Assembly (NCBI GenBank): GCA_003566795.1
Contig: PXBU01000426.1
Location: 1 to 8,119, forward strand
Reading direction: 5' to 3'
Length of the DNA: 8,119 nt
DNA from: Puniceicoccaceae bacterium
Lineage (GTDB): Bacteria > Verrucomicrobiota > Verrucomicrobiia > Opitutales > Coraliomargaritaceae
Under the pieces are notes generated by a model that saw only the letters and a list, made by a program, of their open reading frames with translations, ran no database searches and was not told the DNA's origin. This document shows, one piece after another, positions 1 to 7,063 of the stretch (position 1 is the stretch's first letter; each line of letters starts with the position of its first letter). Made by a program: the position numbers and the translations under genes.

Positions 1-2039
1 ACGGCGCTGGGGAGGGTCACCACCGCGCGCACCTGGAGACGGTGAAGCGCGGCCAGCACATCCAGCAGGCTGCGTTCCGCCCCGTAGAGCTCGATCCCGA
101 CCTGATGGGCACACACGAGCATGGTGGGCTGTTGCTCCAGCTCCGCGAGCGCCCCGTCGAAGCGGGGCAGAGGTTCGTTCCCGGCGGCCTTTCCCTTGTT
201 CAGGTAATGCCAGAGCGCGGGTTCGGTGTAATCGGTTTGCTGTGCATAGCGCGCCCGGTAGCCGCTAGAGCTGAAATTCGGACTGGGGTCCCGGCCCTCG
301 CTGGAGCCGTGAAACCAGTAATGTTCAAAGGCGTCCAGCACATGGTCCTGCAGGTCGGTGTAGGTGCTCACGTACCAGCCGGCATCGAACAGCCCGGACT
401 GCTGAACGAGGTCGATGGGGCGGACGGACCGCACCGGTGGTCGGCCCCGGACCATTGCGACGGGGGCGAGGAAGGGCCGTTGTGCGGGCTCTGCCGCGAG
501 ATGCAGGTCCTGAGGGCCGGCGGCGGCCTGGTGCCAGCGACGGGCGGCGTCCTCGTAGTCCTTGCGAACGCCAAGAAACCGCGTCAACAGGCTCGTCTGG
601 CGGTGCTGGCTGAGCGATTCCGAATGGCTGCGGCCAAGCGCGAGCGGTACGCCGGGCAGCACCTCCTGCAGGGATTGCGTCCCGAAGGCGGACTGGATGC
701 GCTCGTAGTACTCGGTATCGGCATTGAAGTCGACGCAATCCCAGTATCCGAGGGTCTCGAACACGCTGCGCCGGAACATCAGCGAGGAGACGTTGCGGTG
801 GATCCAGCCCTCTTCGATGCGCCAGCGGTGGAAGTGCAGGTTCGGGGTGCAGCGCACCCAGTGTGACAGGGTGCCGACTAGCGACGGATCGTCGCGCACG
901 GCACTGGCCTGCCATTCGAGCTTCTGCGGATGGGACCAGTCATCGCTGTCGTGGGTGGTGATGAAGTCTCCTGTGGCAGCCGCGAGGCCCGTGTTGCGTG
1001 CCGCGTAGGCGCCGCGGTTCTGTTCGTGCTGCAGGAGGCGGACGATGAGTCCGGGGCGGGACGGCATCTGCTGCAGGGTGGCGTCCAGTACGGCCTGCGT
1101 TCGGTCGGTGCTGGCATCGTTTACGACCAGGATCTCGAGCCGCGGCCAGGTCTGTTGGTACAGGGCGCGCAGTGCGGTCGTCACCGTCGCCTCGGCGTTG
1201 AACACGGGGACGATGACCGAGATCAGCGGATGCTGGCGATCGCTATCCCATGGGCTCGGGGTCGCTGTCGTGCACAGACGGTCCAGCGGGGTGGCGTGCG
1301 GATCGTCGTTGAAGGTCACGGACGTCAACCCTGCGTTGGCGTAGATGCGGCGGATGCCTGCCAACGGCGCTTCCTGTGTGGAACGGGTCAGAGCGTCGGT
1401 GGTGGCAGGTGCGGCAAGGTTGGCCTGGGCCAGGAGGAGGTCCGGGTGATCCGGCGCCCGGGCGAGCAAACCCTCGAGGAGTGCGGTGGCCGCTTCGCGC
1501 TCCTTGCAGTGTTGAAGCGCTTCCATCTGCAGAAGCTGGGGGCCGAGGTGGGTTGGGCTTGGCGCCTCGGAGGCGCGGAAGACTTGCATCACCTCGCTCG
1601 CCCGGTTCCAATCGCCCTGCCAGGCATGCCACCGCCCCAGGGCCCAGGCGGCATGGCTCTGTTCCCACGGCGAGGCATCGCCCTCGAGCAGAAGGGCGTT
1701 CAGTCGCGGTAGCATCGCCGCCTCGGCGCCGCGCCACAGGTGGTGCTCCCATGCGATCGCCCTGTTACTACCGGGAAGGCGACCCTCGTGCCGGCCGTGG
1801 CGGGTGAAATGGTCTAAGGGATCCATCCCGGTGGCCACCACATCGGGGTAGGTTTCGCGATACCATACGGCGTCGAAGTGCTTCCGCACGGCCTCGGGCA
1901 GCGGTGGCGGTTCGGATGCCGACGGCGTTTGCGGCGCAGCAGGGATTGCCGCTGCGGGCCTTAGCCAGCGCGGTAACCAGGCCTGCAGCCAGCGGCGGTC
2001 ATTCGCGGTTCGACGTCTATCTGAATAACTGGTCACCAT
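1..2039 (-). CDS. Large multidomain glycosyltransferase (GT2 plus start of GT4), partial
   Basis: The frame is open from ATG at 2039-2037 to the left edge, giving 679 whole codons with the C-terminus missing. An in-frame TGA lies upstream of the ATG, and a G-rich stretch about 10 nt upstream may serve as ribosome binding site. Residues about 54-90 hold a short module (HFDAVWYRETYPDV, then HGRHEGRLP). Residues about 120-210 are alanine/leucine-rich and TPR-like. A GT2 domain begins at 271 (PLISVIVPVFN) with the metal/nucleotide motif DSDDW at 364-368. Two more copies of the module lie at about 548-625 (FDAGWY at W555, HGSSEGRDP, then a weaker copy). A GT4-type N-terminal Rossmann fold starts at M640, with YGAERS at 652-657. 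Known family roles point to a cytoplasmic or membrane-associated transferase using nucleotide-sugars for surface glycan assembly. The sugar and linkage are not predictable. It is transcribed divergently from the 2117-6319 unit. Confidence 0.9.
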   Translation of the reverse strand, partial: MVTSYSDRRRTANDRRWLQAWLPRWLRPAAAIPAAPQTPSASEPPPLPEAVRKHFDAVWYRETYPDVVATGMDPLDHFTRHGRHEGRLPGSNRAIAWEHHLWRGAEAAMLPRLNALLLEGDASPWEQSHAAWALGRWHAWQGDWNRASEVMQVFRASEAPSPTHLGPQLLQMEALQHCKEREAATALLEGLLARAPDHPDLLLAQANLAAPATTDALTRSTQEAPLAGIRRIYANAGLTSVTFNDDPHATPLDRLCTTATPSPWDSDRQHPLISVIVPVFNAEATVTTALRALYQQTWPRLEILVVNDASTDRTQAVLDATLQQMPSRPGLIVRLLQHEQNRGAYAARNTGLAAATGDFITTHDSDDWSHPQKLEWQASAVRDDPSLVGTLSHWVRCTPNLHFHRWRIEEGWIHRNVSSLMFRRSVFETLGYWDCVDFNADTEYYERIQSAFGTQSLQEVLPGVPLALGRSHSESLSQHRQTSLLTRFLGVRKDYEDAARRWHQAAAGPQDLHLAAEPAQRPFLAPVAMVRGRPPVRSVRPIDLVQQSGLFDAGWYVSTYTDLQDHVLDAFEHYWFHGSSEGRDPSPNFSSSGYRARYAQQTDYTEPALWHYLNKGKAAGNEPLPRFDGALAELEQQPTMLVCAHQVGIELYGAERSLLDVLAALHRLQVRAVVTLPSA
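1827..1980 (-). repeat. Intact copy of a diverged direct repeat shared with 6369-6522
   Basis: This stretch lies inside the 5' part of the minus-strand glycosyltransferase gene, about residues 20-71. It aligns with 6369-6522 in the same orientation. Near-identical blocks include the DNA for WYRE (TGGTATCGCGAA), CCCCGATGTGG, GCGCAAACGCCG (here GCCGCAAACGCCG), and CTGGTT followed by GGCCCG. Here the frame is open; the other copy is broken. The two copies bracket the 2117-6319 gene unit. Confidence 0.8.
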
Positions 2040-2116
2040 GTACTCGAGTCGCCCCCAGGGGCTTAAGATACGCGATCAACAGACACGCTGGTTAGCTTGG
2101 CAGTAGGGATGTAATA
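2040..2116. promoter_or_regulatory. Divergent intergenic region
   Basis: These 77 bp separate two divergently oriented starts, so promoters for both directions should lie here or within the gene ends. I see AGGGA at 2105-2109, six to seven bases before the ATG at 2117, which is a fair ribosome binding site. A short G/C palindrome (GCCCC..GGGGC, about 2052-2063) is also present; its two-base loop is too tight for a terminator. I could not find a convincing -35/-10 pair on either strand. No RfaH ops element (GGCGGTAG) is present. Confidence 0.4.
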
Positions 2117-3028
2117 ATGCCGGATATTAGAAATGAAGGGAAGAGTTTTGACGGCGGTAAAGATCCAGAAGCAGGTGACGGTTTTCAATCGAAGTGGACT
2201 CTTTCCATTGTAGCGATCGTCAAGAATGAAAAGGAATATTTGCTGGAGTGGCTTGCCCATTACCGCTGCCTGGGTGTTGATTATTTTTATATCGCCGATA
2301 ATGGCAGTGATGACGGTACCTTCGAATTATTGCAGGATCTGGAAAAGTCGGGTGTCTTGACCCTGGCGGATTGGCCGTTGAAAGAGAAGGCTCAGCATCG
2401 ATGGTACAATCATGCATTGGAAGAGTATGGCGCGGAATCGTGTTATATGGGCTTTGTCGATGCCGATGAATTCATCGGGCTGTCAGAAAATGCCTGCTTG
2501 AAATCGAAGGTGAGCGATTTGCTGGCTCACGATGATGTCGGGGCTCTTGCATGTGAGTGGCGACTCTATGGATCTTCAGGTCATGAGCGGAGAACTTCTG
2601 GCTTGGTGATTGAGAGGTTTGTGCGGGCTGGAAGGAGTGAGCGCCAGGTCAACCGCCATGTTAAATCCATTGTCAAGCCGTGCGCGGTGGAAAGAATGTG
2701 GGCCCATTCGGCGGACCTGAAACATGGTTATCATTATGTTTCATCCTCCGGCGGTGAGGTTGCTTTTAAGCAGAATTCACCCCAAAGTGGGAGGTCTGCG
2801 TCTGTCCTTCCTGAGTTGATTGTTGTAAGGCACTACGCTACTAAATCGCTGCAGGAGTATGTTGAGAAAAAGCAGAGGAAGGGGCGTGCCAACATGGGGC
2901 CAAGCCACGAGCGGCCCGCCGCCTATTTCAAAAACCACGATTTCAACGATATTGAGGCGCCTTTTTCGGGCGAATGGGTCCACCGGGTCAGGAATGAAAT
3001 GGTCGCCTTGAGGTCCCTTCTCAGATAA
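2117..3028 (+). CDS. Glycosyltransferase, Glyco_tranf_2_4 / GT92-like
   Basis: A complete 303-residue protein starting at ATG 2117 behind AGGGA and ending at TAA 3026-3028. After a polar, roughly 27-residue N-terminus it shows the signature of small GT-A transferases of the Glyco_tranf_2_4/GT92 type: IVAIVKNEKEYLLEWLAHYR at 31-50, DNGSDDGT at 61-68, and a metal-binding FVDADEF at 113-119 (D115, D117, E118). HVKSIVKP at 181-188 and VRHYATKS followed by EYVEKK at about 227-241 match the conserved C-terminal half. No membrane segment is visible. Function is inferred as transfer of a sugar to a surface glycan; donor and acceptor are unknown. It is first in a plus-strand unit, 22 bp before the sulfotransferase gene. 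Base composition is clearly lower in GC than the flanks (about 47 % in 2221-2460 by hand count), which suggests a foreign origin. Confidence 0.88.
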   Translation: MPDIRNEGKSFDGGKDPEAGDGFQSKWTLSIVAIVKNEKEYLLEWLAHYRCLGVDYFYIADNGSDDGTFELLQDLEKSGVLTLADWPLKEKAQHRWYNHALEEYGAESCYMGFVDADEFIGLSENACLKSKVSDLLAHDDVGALACEWRLYGSSGHERRTSGLVIERFVRAGRSERQVNRHVKSIVKPCAVERMWAHSADLKHGYHYVSSSGGEVAFKQNSPQSGRSASVLPELIVVRHYATKSLQEYVEKKQRKGRANMGPSHERPAAYFKNHDFNDIEAPFSGEWVHRVRNEMVALRSLLR

Positions 3029-3050
3029 TTGATTCAGTCGAGAAACTTAA

Positions 3051-4016
3051 GTGTCACTTTTTTTTGTGCATATTCCGAAGACGGCCGGTACGAGTTTCAG
3101 GCTGGGTGCGGAGAAGTGTTTCGGTAAGTCTCGGGTCTGGTATGATTATGGTGCGGAAGAGAAAGAGACTTCCACTATAGTCAAAAGCTATGTTTACCAG
3201 GGTGCTCCTGATGTTTGGGCGCTGCGGGCGGAATTGGATTCGAATAATATCGCGATGCTTGGGGGGCATGTCACTGTAGGAAAATTTGTGTCGCTTCTTG
3301 GCATAGAGAATACGATTACATTTGTGCGTGATCCCTTGCAGCGCATTGTTTCAGACTATCAGCATTTTGTCCGGCATTATGGTTACGAACATAGTTTCAG
3401 AACTTTTTTTTCGCGCCCGGTGATGCACAATAGGATTGATAAATTATTGCATGGAGTCAACCCGGAGGCGATTGGTTTTATTGGTCTCACCGAGCGTTAT
3501 AATGATAGCTTAGAGATTTTTAATGCGCGTTACAGGGCTTCGGTTCCTAGGTTGGAGGCGAATCAGGGGAAAGCCGGTGTTGATTTGTTACATGATATTG
3601 CAGAAGAAGATGTAAAGGAGTTGAAGAAGTTAAACAGGCGAGATCTGTCGTTGTACGAGAAATGCTGTGTTTTGTTCGAGGCCCGGCTTGAGATGTATAA
3701 GAATGGCATTCCGTACGCGCATGCCTTCCTGAAGGAAAGTGGGCCGAAGCGGATAAGCGGTTGGGCCTGGTGTGCGGAACAGGGAGATTCCCCGGTTCGT
3801 GTGGAGGTCTGGGTGAACGGGGAAAAGTTCACGGTGGTAAGCGCGACCGAGTTTGTTCCGGATCTTTGCAGACTCAGGCCTCCTAGAGGGGGATACGTAG
3901 GGTTCAGCGTAACGGGTGCGTTTTCTCCGGGGGACAAGGTGCAGTGTCGCGTCCAAGATACGGGCCAATGGTTTCCGGAGAAAGCGCGCACGGTGCCGGA
4001 ATCTGGCGGTCGATGA
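3051..4016 (+). CDS. Sulfotransferase with fused C-terminal beta-sandwich-like domain
   Basis: A 321-residue protein. GTG at 3051 is the first possible start because TAA directly precedes it in frame. The 5'-phosphosulfate (PAPS) loop is HIPKTAGTSFR at 7-17. The 3'-phosphate motif is FVRDPLQRIVSDYQHF at 91-106 (R93, S101). GGHVTVGKF at 71-79 and GFIGLTERYNDSLEIF at 142-157 are typical of Sulfotransfer_2-like enzymes. The expected reaction is transfer of sulfate from PAPS to a hydroxyl of a glycan in the cytoplasm. Residues about 231-321 (ISGWAW, then RVEVWVNGE, PDLCRL, YVGFSV) form a small all-beta domain like those appended to polysaccharide glycosyltransferases, perhaps for substrate binding. 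GC is about 45 % over 3061-3660 but about 58 % over 3721-3960, so the two parts may have different origins. Two T8 runs (3058-3065 and 3404-3411) lie in the coding sequence. It overlaps the next gene by ATGA. Confidence 0.88.
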   Translation: MSLFFVHIPKTAGTSFRLGAEKCFGKSRVWYDYGAEEKETSTIVKSYVYQGAPDVWALRAELDSNNIAMLGGHVTVGKFVSLLGIENTITFVRDPLQRIVSDYQHFVRHYGYEHSFRTFFSRPVMHNRIDKLLHGVNPEAIGFIGLTERYNDSLEIFNARYRASVPRLEANQGKAGVDLLHDIAEEDVKELKKLNRRDLSLYEKCCVLFEARLEMYKNGIPYAHAFLKESGPKRISGWAWCAEQGDSPVRVEVWVNGEKFTVVSATEFVPDLCRLRPPRGGYVGFSVTGAFSPGDKVQCRVQDTGQWFPEKARTVPESGGR

Positions 4017-6319
4017 TTGCAATAATTGCCAAGAGGTTCGTGAAGCATTCGCGGTTGGGGACGCGGTCATGGATGTGGAAGCCCTGGGTGGTCCAAGGCG
4101 TCGAGGCTCTGCAGTCGATTGGTCAAATTCGTAGGTTGGAACCGGGACAATCATGGGAGTGGCAGGCGACCGGGGATGATTCGCAGTTTCTGCTCAGTCG
4201 CGGCCTACCGCTGCCCGGTTGGCAAATGCTAGAGGTGGCGATGCAGCACGACCAGCCCAGCGTGGTGTTGAAGCTCTACCTGGATTTCGGCCAGGGCTTC
4301 AGCGAGACTTGTAGCTTCGGCTTGGCGCTTAAGAGTGAGGCGGTGACCAAGCGGCTGTTCTATGTGCCCAAACTGCTGAAAGCGGTTCGCCTTGATCCCA
4401 TGGAGCATGAGGGGCGCTTCACCCTCACACATTTGCGCATTGCCTGGCTCAGCCCCTGGTTCGCCCATGATCGATTGGCCGAGCGGCTGGTAACCATGCA
4501 CCACGAGTGGCGCGGGAGGAACAAGACTGAGGTGCTCCCCAGGCTGAGACGTCAGGCCCGCGACAAGGGAGTGCACTGGCGTAGTCTGGCCCTGAAACAG
4601 TATGAAGAGACACTCGAGCATCGTACCAACGGCTATAACTATTCGCGCTGGCTGGAGGGACAGAGCGAGCCTTCTGCGGCGCACGTGCATCGGGTGATCG
4701 ACGCGCTGCCGCGGAAACCGCTGATTTCGGTGCTGGTGCCGGTCTACAATCCACGGGTCGCGTGGCTGCGCGAGTGCCTGGATTCCGTATTGGCGCAGCA
4801 CTATCCACACTGGGAACTTTGCATTGCCGATGATGCCTCGACGGACCCAGAGGTGCGCTTGGTTCTGGCCGAGTACGCCAATCACGATTCGCGGATCCAG
4901 GTGGTGTACCGAGAGCGCAACGGCCATATCTGTGCGGCGAGCAACAGTGCGCTGGCCTTGGCGCGGGGCGAGTTCGTGGCGTTGCTGGACCACGACGACC
5001 GCCTCGCGCCGCATGCGCTGTTCCATGTGGTTGAGGCGCTACATGGCCACTCGGGTGCCGGCTTACTGTATAGCGACGAGGACAAGCTCAATGTAGCCGG
5101 CGAGCGCTTCGAGCCTCACTTCAAGCCACAGTGGAACCCCGATCTGCTGCTCGCCCAGAACTACATTTCGCATCTGGGGGTGTATCGCACCGCATTGGTG
5201 CGCGAAGTGGGTGGGTTTCGCGAGGGCTTTGAGGGTAGCCAGGATCACGATCTGGTATTGCGGGTGACAGCTCGCCTGACGCCGGAGCAGATCGTGCATA
5301 TTCCCCATGTGCTTTACCACTGGCGGGCGGGGGAGGGCTCTACCGCTGCCACCAGCCATGCGAAGGACTACACCAGCAAGGCAGGCCTGAAGGCAGTCGA
5401 GGAAAGCCTGGTGAACTTGGTGCCGGATGCCCTCGTGATGCCTGGGGACTTTCCGAATACGTACCGAGTGCGCTGGCCGTTACCGAAAGAGGCGCCGCTG
5501 GTGAGCCTGCTGATCCCGACGCGGGACAGGGTGGAGATCCTTAGACCTTGTGTGGATGCCATTCTGGAGCGTACTGACTACTCCCCCCTCGAGGTGCTGA
5601 TCCTCGACAACCAGAGCCGCTGTCCAGAGACCCTGGCCTATATGAAGACGGTGAGCACACGTGACGATCGCGTTCGTGTGCTCCGCTGGGACCAGCCGTT
5701 CAACTATTCAGCGATCAATAACTTCGGGGCGCAGTATGCCCGGGGCGAGATTCTGGGACTGGTGAACAACGACATCGAACCGATCAATAGAGACTGGCTC
5801 TGCGAAATGGTGCGCCAGGTCTGCCGACCTGGGGTCGGATGCGTGGGGGCCAAGCTTTACTACCCTGATGACACGATTCAGCATGGGGGGGTCATCCTGG
5901 GTATCGGCGGTGTAGCCGGTCATGCCCATAAATACTCGAGCCGCAACTCGCCCGGCTACTTCAGCCGGCTGCATCTGGCGCATAACCTATCGGCGGTAAC
6001 CGGCGCCTGTCTGTTGCTGCGTAAGTCGGTGTTCGAGCAGGTGGGCGGTTTGGACGAAGAACATCTGACCGTAGCCTTCAACGACGTGGATCTGTGTCTG
6101 AGGGTCCGGGAAGCGGGCTACCGTAACCTGTGGACGCCCTACGCCGAGCTTTACCACCATGAGTCCGTGTCCCGCGGGGCTGAGGACAGTCCTGCCAAGC
6201 TTGCGCGGGCCAGCGCTGAGGCGGCTTACATGCGCCAGACTTGGGGCGCGGTCTTGGACAATGATCCTGCCTACAACCCCAACCTGACGCTGATTCATGA
6301 AGATTTTTCGCTGCGGTAA
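4013..6319 (+). CDS. Tandem GT2-GT2 glycosyltransferase (rhamnosyltransferase-like)
   Basis: 768 residues from ATG 4013, which overlaps the sulfotransferase stop as ATGA and implies translational coupling. A GTG at 3944 in the same frame would lengthen it by 23 residues but has less support. Residues about 30-160 form a beta-rich accessory domain (LPGWQM, YLDFGQGFSET, KRLFYVPK, RLDPMEHEGRFTL). The first GT2 domain starts at P236 (PLISVLVPVYN), with DDASTD at 273-278, LDHDD with D326/D328/D329, and YSDEDK at 353-358. The second starts near L496 (LVSLLIPTRDR), with LVNND ending at D587, then HGGVILGIGG, GACLLLRKSVFEQVGGLDE, and HHESVSRG from H715. Both domains keep their acidic motifs, so both look active. 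Such two-domain enzymes usually add two successive sugars, often rhamnose, to O-antigen or capsule precursors. The sugar here is unproven. GC is about 60-67 % in sampled lines, like the resident genes. Confidence 0.92.
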   Translation: MIAIIAKRFVKHSRLGTRSWMWKPWVVQGVEALQSIGQIRRLEPGQSWEWQATGDDSQFLLSRGLPLPGWQMLEVAMQHDQPSVVLKLYLDFGQGFSETCSFGLALKSEAVTKRLFYVPKLLKAVRLDPMEHEGRFTLTHLRIAWLSPWFAHDRLAERLVTMHHEWRGRNKTEVLPRLRRQARDKGVHWRSLALKQYEETLEHRTNGYNYSRWLEGQSEPSAAHVHRVIDALPRKPLISVLVPVYNPRVAWLRECLDSVLAQHYPHWELCIADDASTDPEVRLVLAEYANHDSRIQVVYRERNGHICAASNSALALARGEFVALLDHDDRLAPHALFHVVEALHGHSGAGLLYSDEDKLNVAGERFEPHFKPQWNPDLLLAQNYISHLGVYRTALVREVGGFREGFEGSQDHDLVLRVTARLTPEQIVHIPHVLYHWRAGEGSTAATSHAKDYTSKAGLKAVEESLVNLVPDALVMPGDFPNTYRVRWPLPKEAPLVSLLIPTRDRVEILRPCVDAILERTDYSPLEVLILDNQSRCPETLAYMKTVSTRDDRVRVLRWDQPFNYSAINNFGAQYARGEILGLVNNDIEPINRDWLCEMVRQVCRPGVGCVGAKLYYPDDTIQHGGVILGIGGVAGHAHKYSSRNSPGYFSRLHLAHNLSAVTGACLLLRKSVFEQVGGLDEEHLTVAFNDVDLCLRVREAGYRNLWTPYAELYHHESVSRGAEDSPAKLARASAEAAYMRQTWGAVLDNDPAYNPNLTLIHEDFSLR

Positions 6320-6368
6320 CGGCCTAGCGGTGTAGGGCGAGACCCTGCAGCGGTTAAAGAAGCGAACT

Positions 6369-6572
6369 CCGCGGCCGCCACATCGGGGCGATGCTTCGCG
6401 ATACCATGCGGGTTCGAAGTGTTTTCGCACGTCCCCTGGGGGGCCAGGGCGGAGGTGTGGATCCAGGCGGCGTTTGCGCCGGGGGAGTAGTCGGTACGGG
6501 CCTCAGTCAGGGCGGCAACCAGCACTCCGCCCGGTAGCAGCCGGGAGGAAGAGATTTCAGGGACAAAGCCAT
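6369..6572 (-). pseudogene. Decayed 5' fragment of a paralogue of the 1-2039 glycosyltransferase gene
   Basis: Read on the minus strand, this segment matches the first roughly 70 codons of the gene ending at 2039. A possible ATG lies at 6572-6570. About 18 codons later comes WLPP followed by TGA, where the intact gene has WLPRW. The same frame continues as LRP...PAQTP..S..PPP, a net 4-base gain shifts it to VRKHFEPAWYREAS (intact: VRKHFDAVWYRET), and a further single base shifts it to PDVAAA (intact: PDVVAT). One stop and two frameshifts in three frames rule out a functional product. Similarity fades below about 6365, so the GT2 and later domains are absent. The orientation is the same as that of the intact gene. 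Confidence 0.82.
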
Positions 6573-6601
6573 TTAGGTGCCAGAAAGGTCGAGGGAGGCT
6601 C

Positions 6602-7063
6602 ATGGCGGATGTTCTCAGGGGAGGTTCGGGGAAACTTAGAAAAGACCTGTCGGGTCAGTGCTGTGTTGCGCATCAGCGTCCTGATAGCATAAACATGCTG
6701 CTCAGAGCACCCGCCGGGTGGTCCTGGGGGCAGGCCTTCGAGCGGGCCGGAAGTGGCGGTGAGTCGCCGCCGGTTGATGTTCGGTCTGGTTGGGATCAAC
6801 CCCTGTCTAGGAGGCTTCCGGATACGCGCATGCCTATGCCCGATTTGCAGAAGGCGCACGGGGTCGCCCGGCTCGAGAAATTGGACGTGCGTGGTTGTGT
6901 CACACAGCCGTTGGCTGAGGGCGGCTCTGTGAACCGATGGCGGCATGTCCACTGGGCCAGAAACGTGAAGTTCTGTCCGTCATTGCTGACCCTAATGCGA
7001 CGCGGGCCTCCTAAAGCTGAGCCGTCGCGCGCGGAGCACGGGCTGTTCGAGGTGGTGCGTTGA
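6602..7063 (+). CDS. Doubtful ORF, 153 codons, unknown product
   Basis: I do not recognise this protein. In favour: GGGAGG at 6593-6598 lies just before the ATG (three bases, rather tight), and the TGA at 7061-7063 overlaps the TTG start of the next gene as TTGA, a coupling-like arrangement. Against: the translation is rich in R, G and P with no hydrophobic core pattern, and long chance ORFs are common in GC-rich DNA. It also lies in a region of decayed genes. A stretch from about residue 35 (APAGW, then SPPVDVRSGW, LDVRG) is vaguely reminiscent of the beta-rich N-terminal domains of the neighbouring transferases. It could therefore be a degenerate remnant of one rather than a gene of its own. 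Confidence 0.2.
   Translation: MADVLRGGSGKLRKDLSGQCCVAHQRPDSINMLLRAPAGWSWGQAFERAGSGGESPPVDVRSGWDQPLSRRLPDTRMPMPDLQKAHGVARLEKLDVRGCVTQPLAEGGSVNRWRHVHWARNVKFCPSLLTLMRRGPPKAEPSRAEHGLFEVVR
7049..7055 (+). promoter_or_regulatory. Ribosome binding site deciding a TTG start
   Basis: GAGGTGG sits four bases (seven from GAGG) before TTG at 7060. It is the only start-like codon between the in-frame stop at 7018-7020 and the beginning of the conserved domain. The next usable starts (GTG at 7162 and after) have no such site. Confidence 0.5.

Larger units (their letters stand above)
6320..7059. other. Gap with decayed coding sequence between two glycosyltransferase genes
   Basis: About 740 bp without a clear functional gene. 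The left half contains the minus-strand remnant at 6369-6572. The right half contains only the doubtful ORF at 6602-7063. A weak hairpin (6331-6337 with 6343-6349, five-base loop, one wobble pair) follows the stop at 6319 but has no T-run, so it is a poor intrinsic terminator. No RNA gene or transposase was recognised. The region reads as a scar of past rearrangement. Confidence 0.6.

Noticed and set aside
42..1807. Several plus-strand open frames opposite the minus-strand glycosyltransferase gene
   Set aside because: They are antisense shadows in GC-rich DNA; the minus-strand frame carries clear GT2 and GT4 motifs throughout.
2052..2063. G/C palindrome in the divergent gap as an operator or terminator
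   Set aside because: It is too short and its loop too small for a terminator, and there is no second copy to support an operator.
3944..4012. Upstream GTG start for the tandem GT2 gene
   Set aside because: It would create a 73-bp overlap with the sulfotransferase gene and add 23 residues without family resemblance; ATG 4013 with ATGA overlap is the usual arrangement.
4229..5026. 265-codon minus-strand open frame opposite the tandem GT2 gene
   Set aside because: It lies wholly within a gene with strong family motifs on the other strand, and its translation shows no recognisable domain.
5885..5891. G7 tract in the tandem GT2 gene as a phase-variation site
   Set aside because: It encodes the conserved HGGV motif of the second GT2 domain, and short G runs are expected in GC-rich coding DNA.
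6331..6349. Possible terminator hairpin after the tandem GT2 gene
   Set aside because: The stem is only seven pairs including a wobble, and no T-run follows.
6369..6572. The remnant and its partner as terminal repeats of an insertion sequence
   Set aside because: No transposase, target duplication or inverted ends were seen; the similarity is explained by homologous coding sequence.
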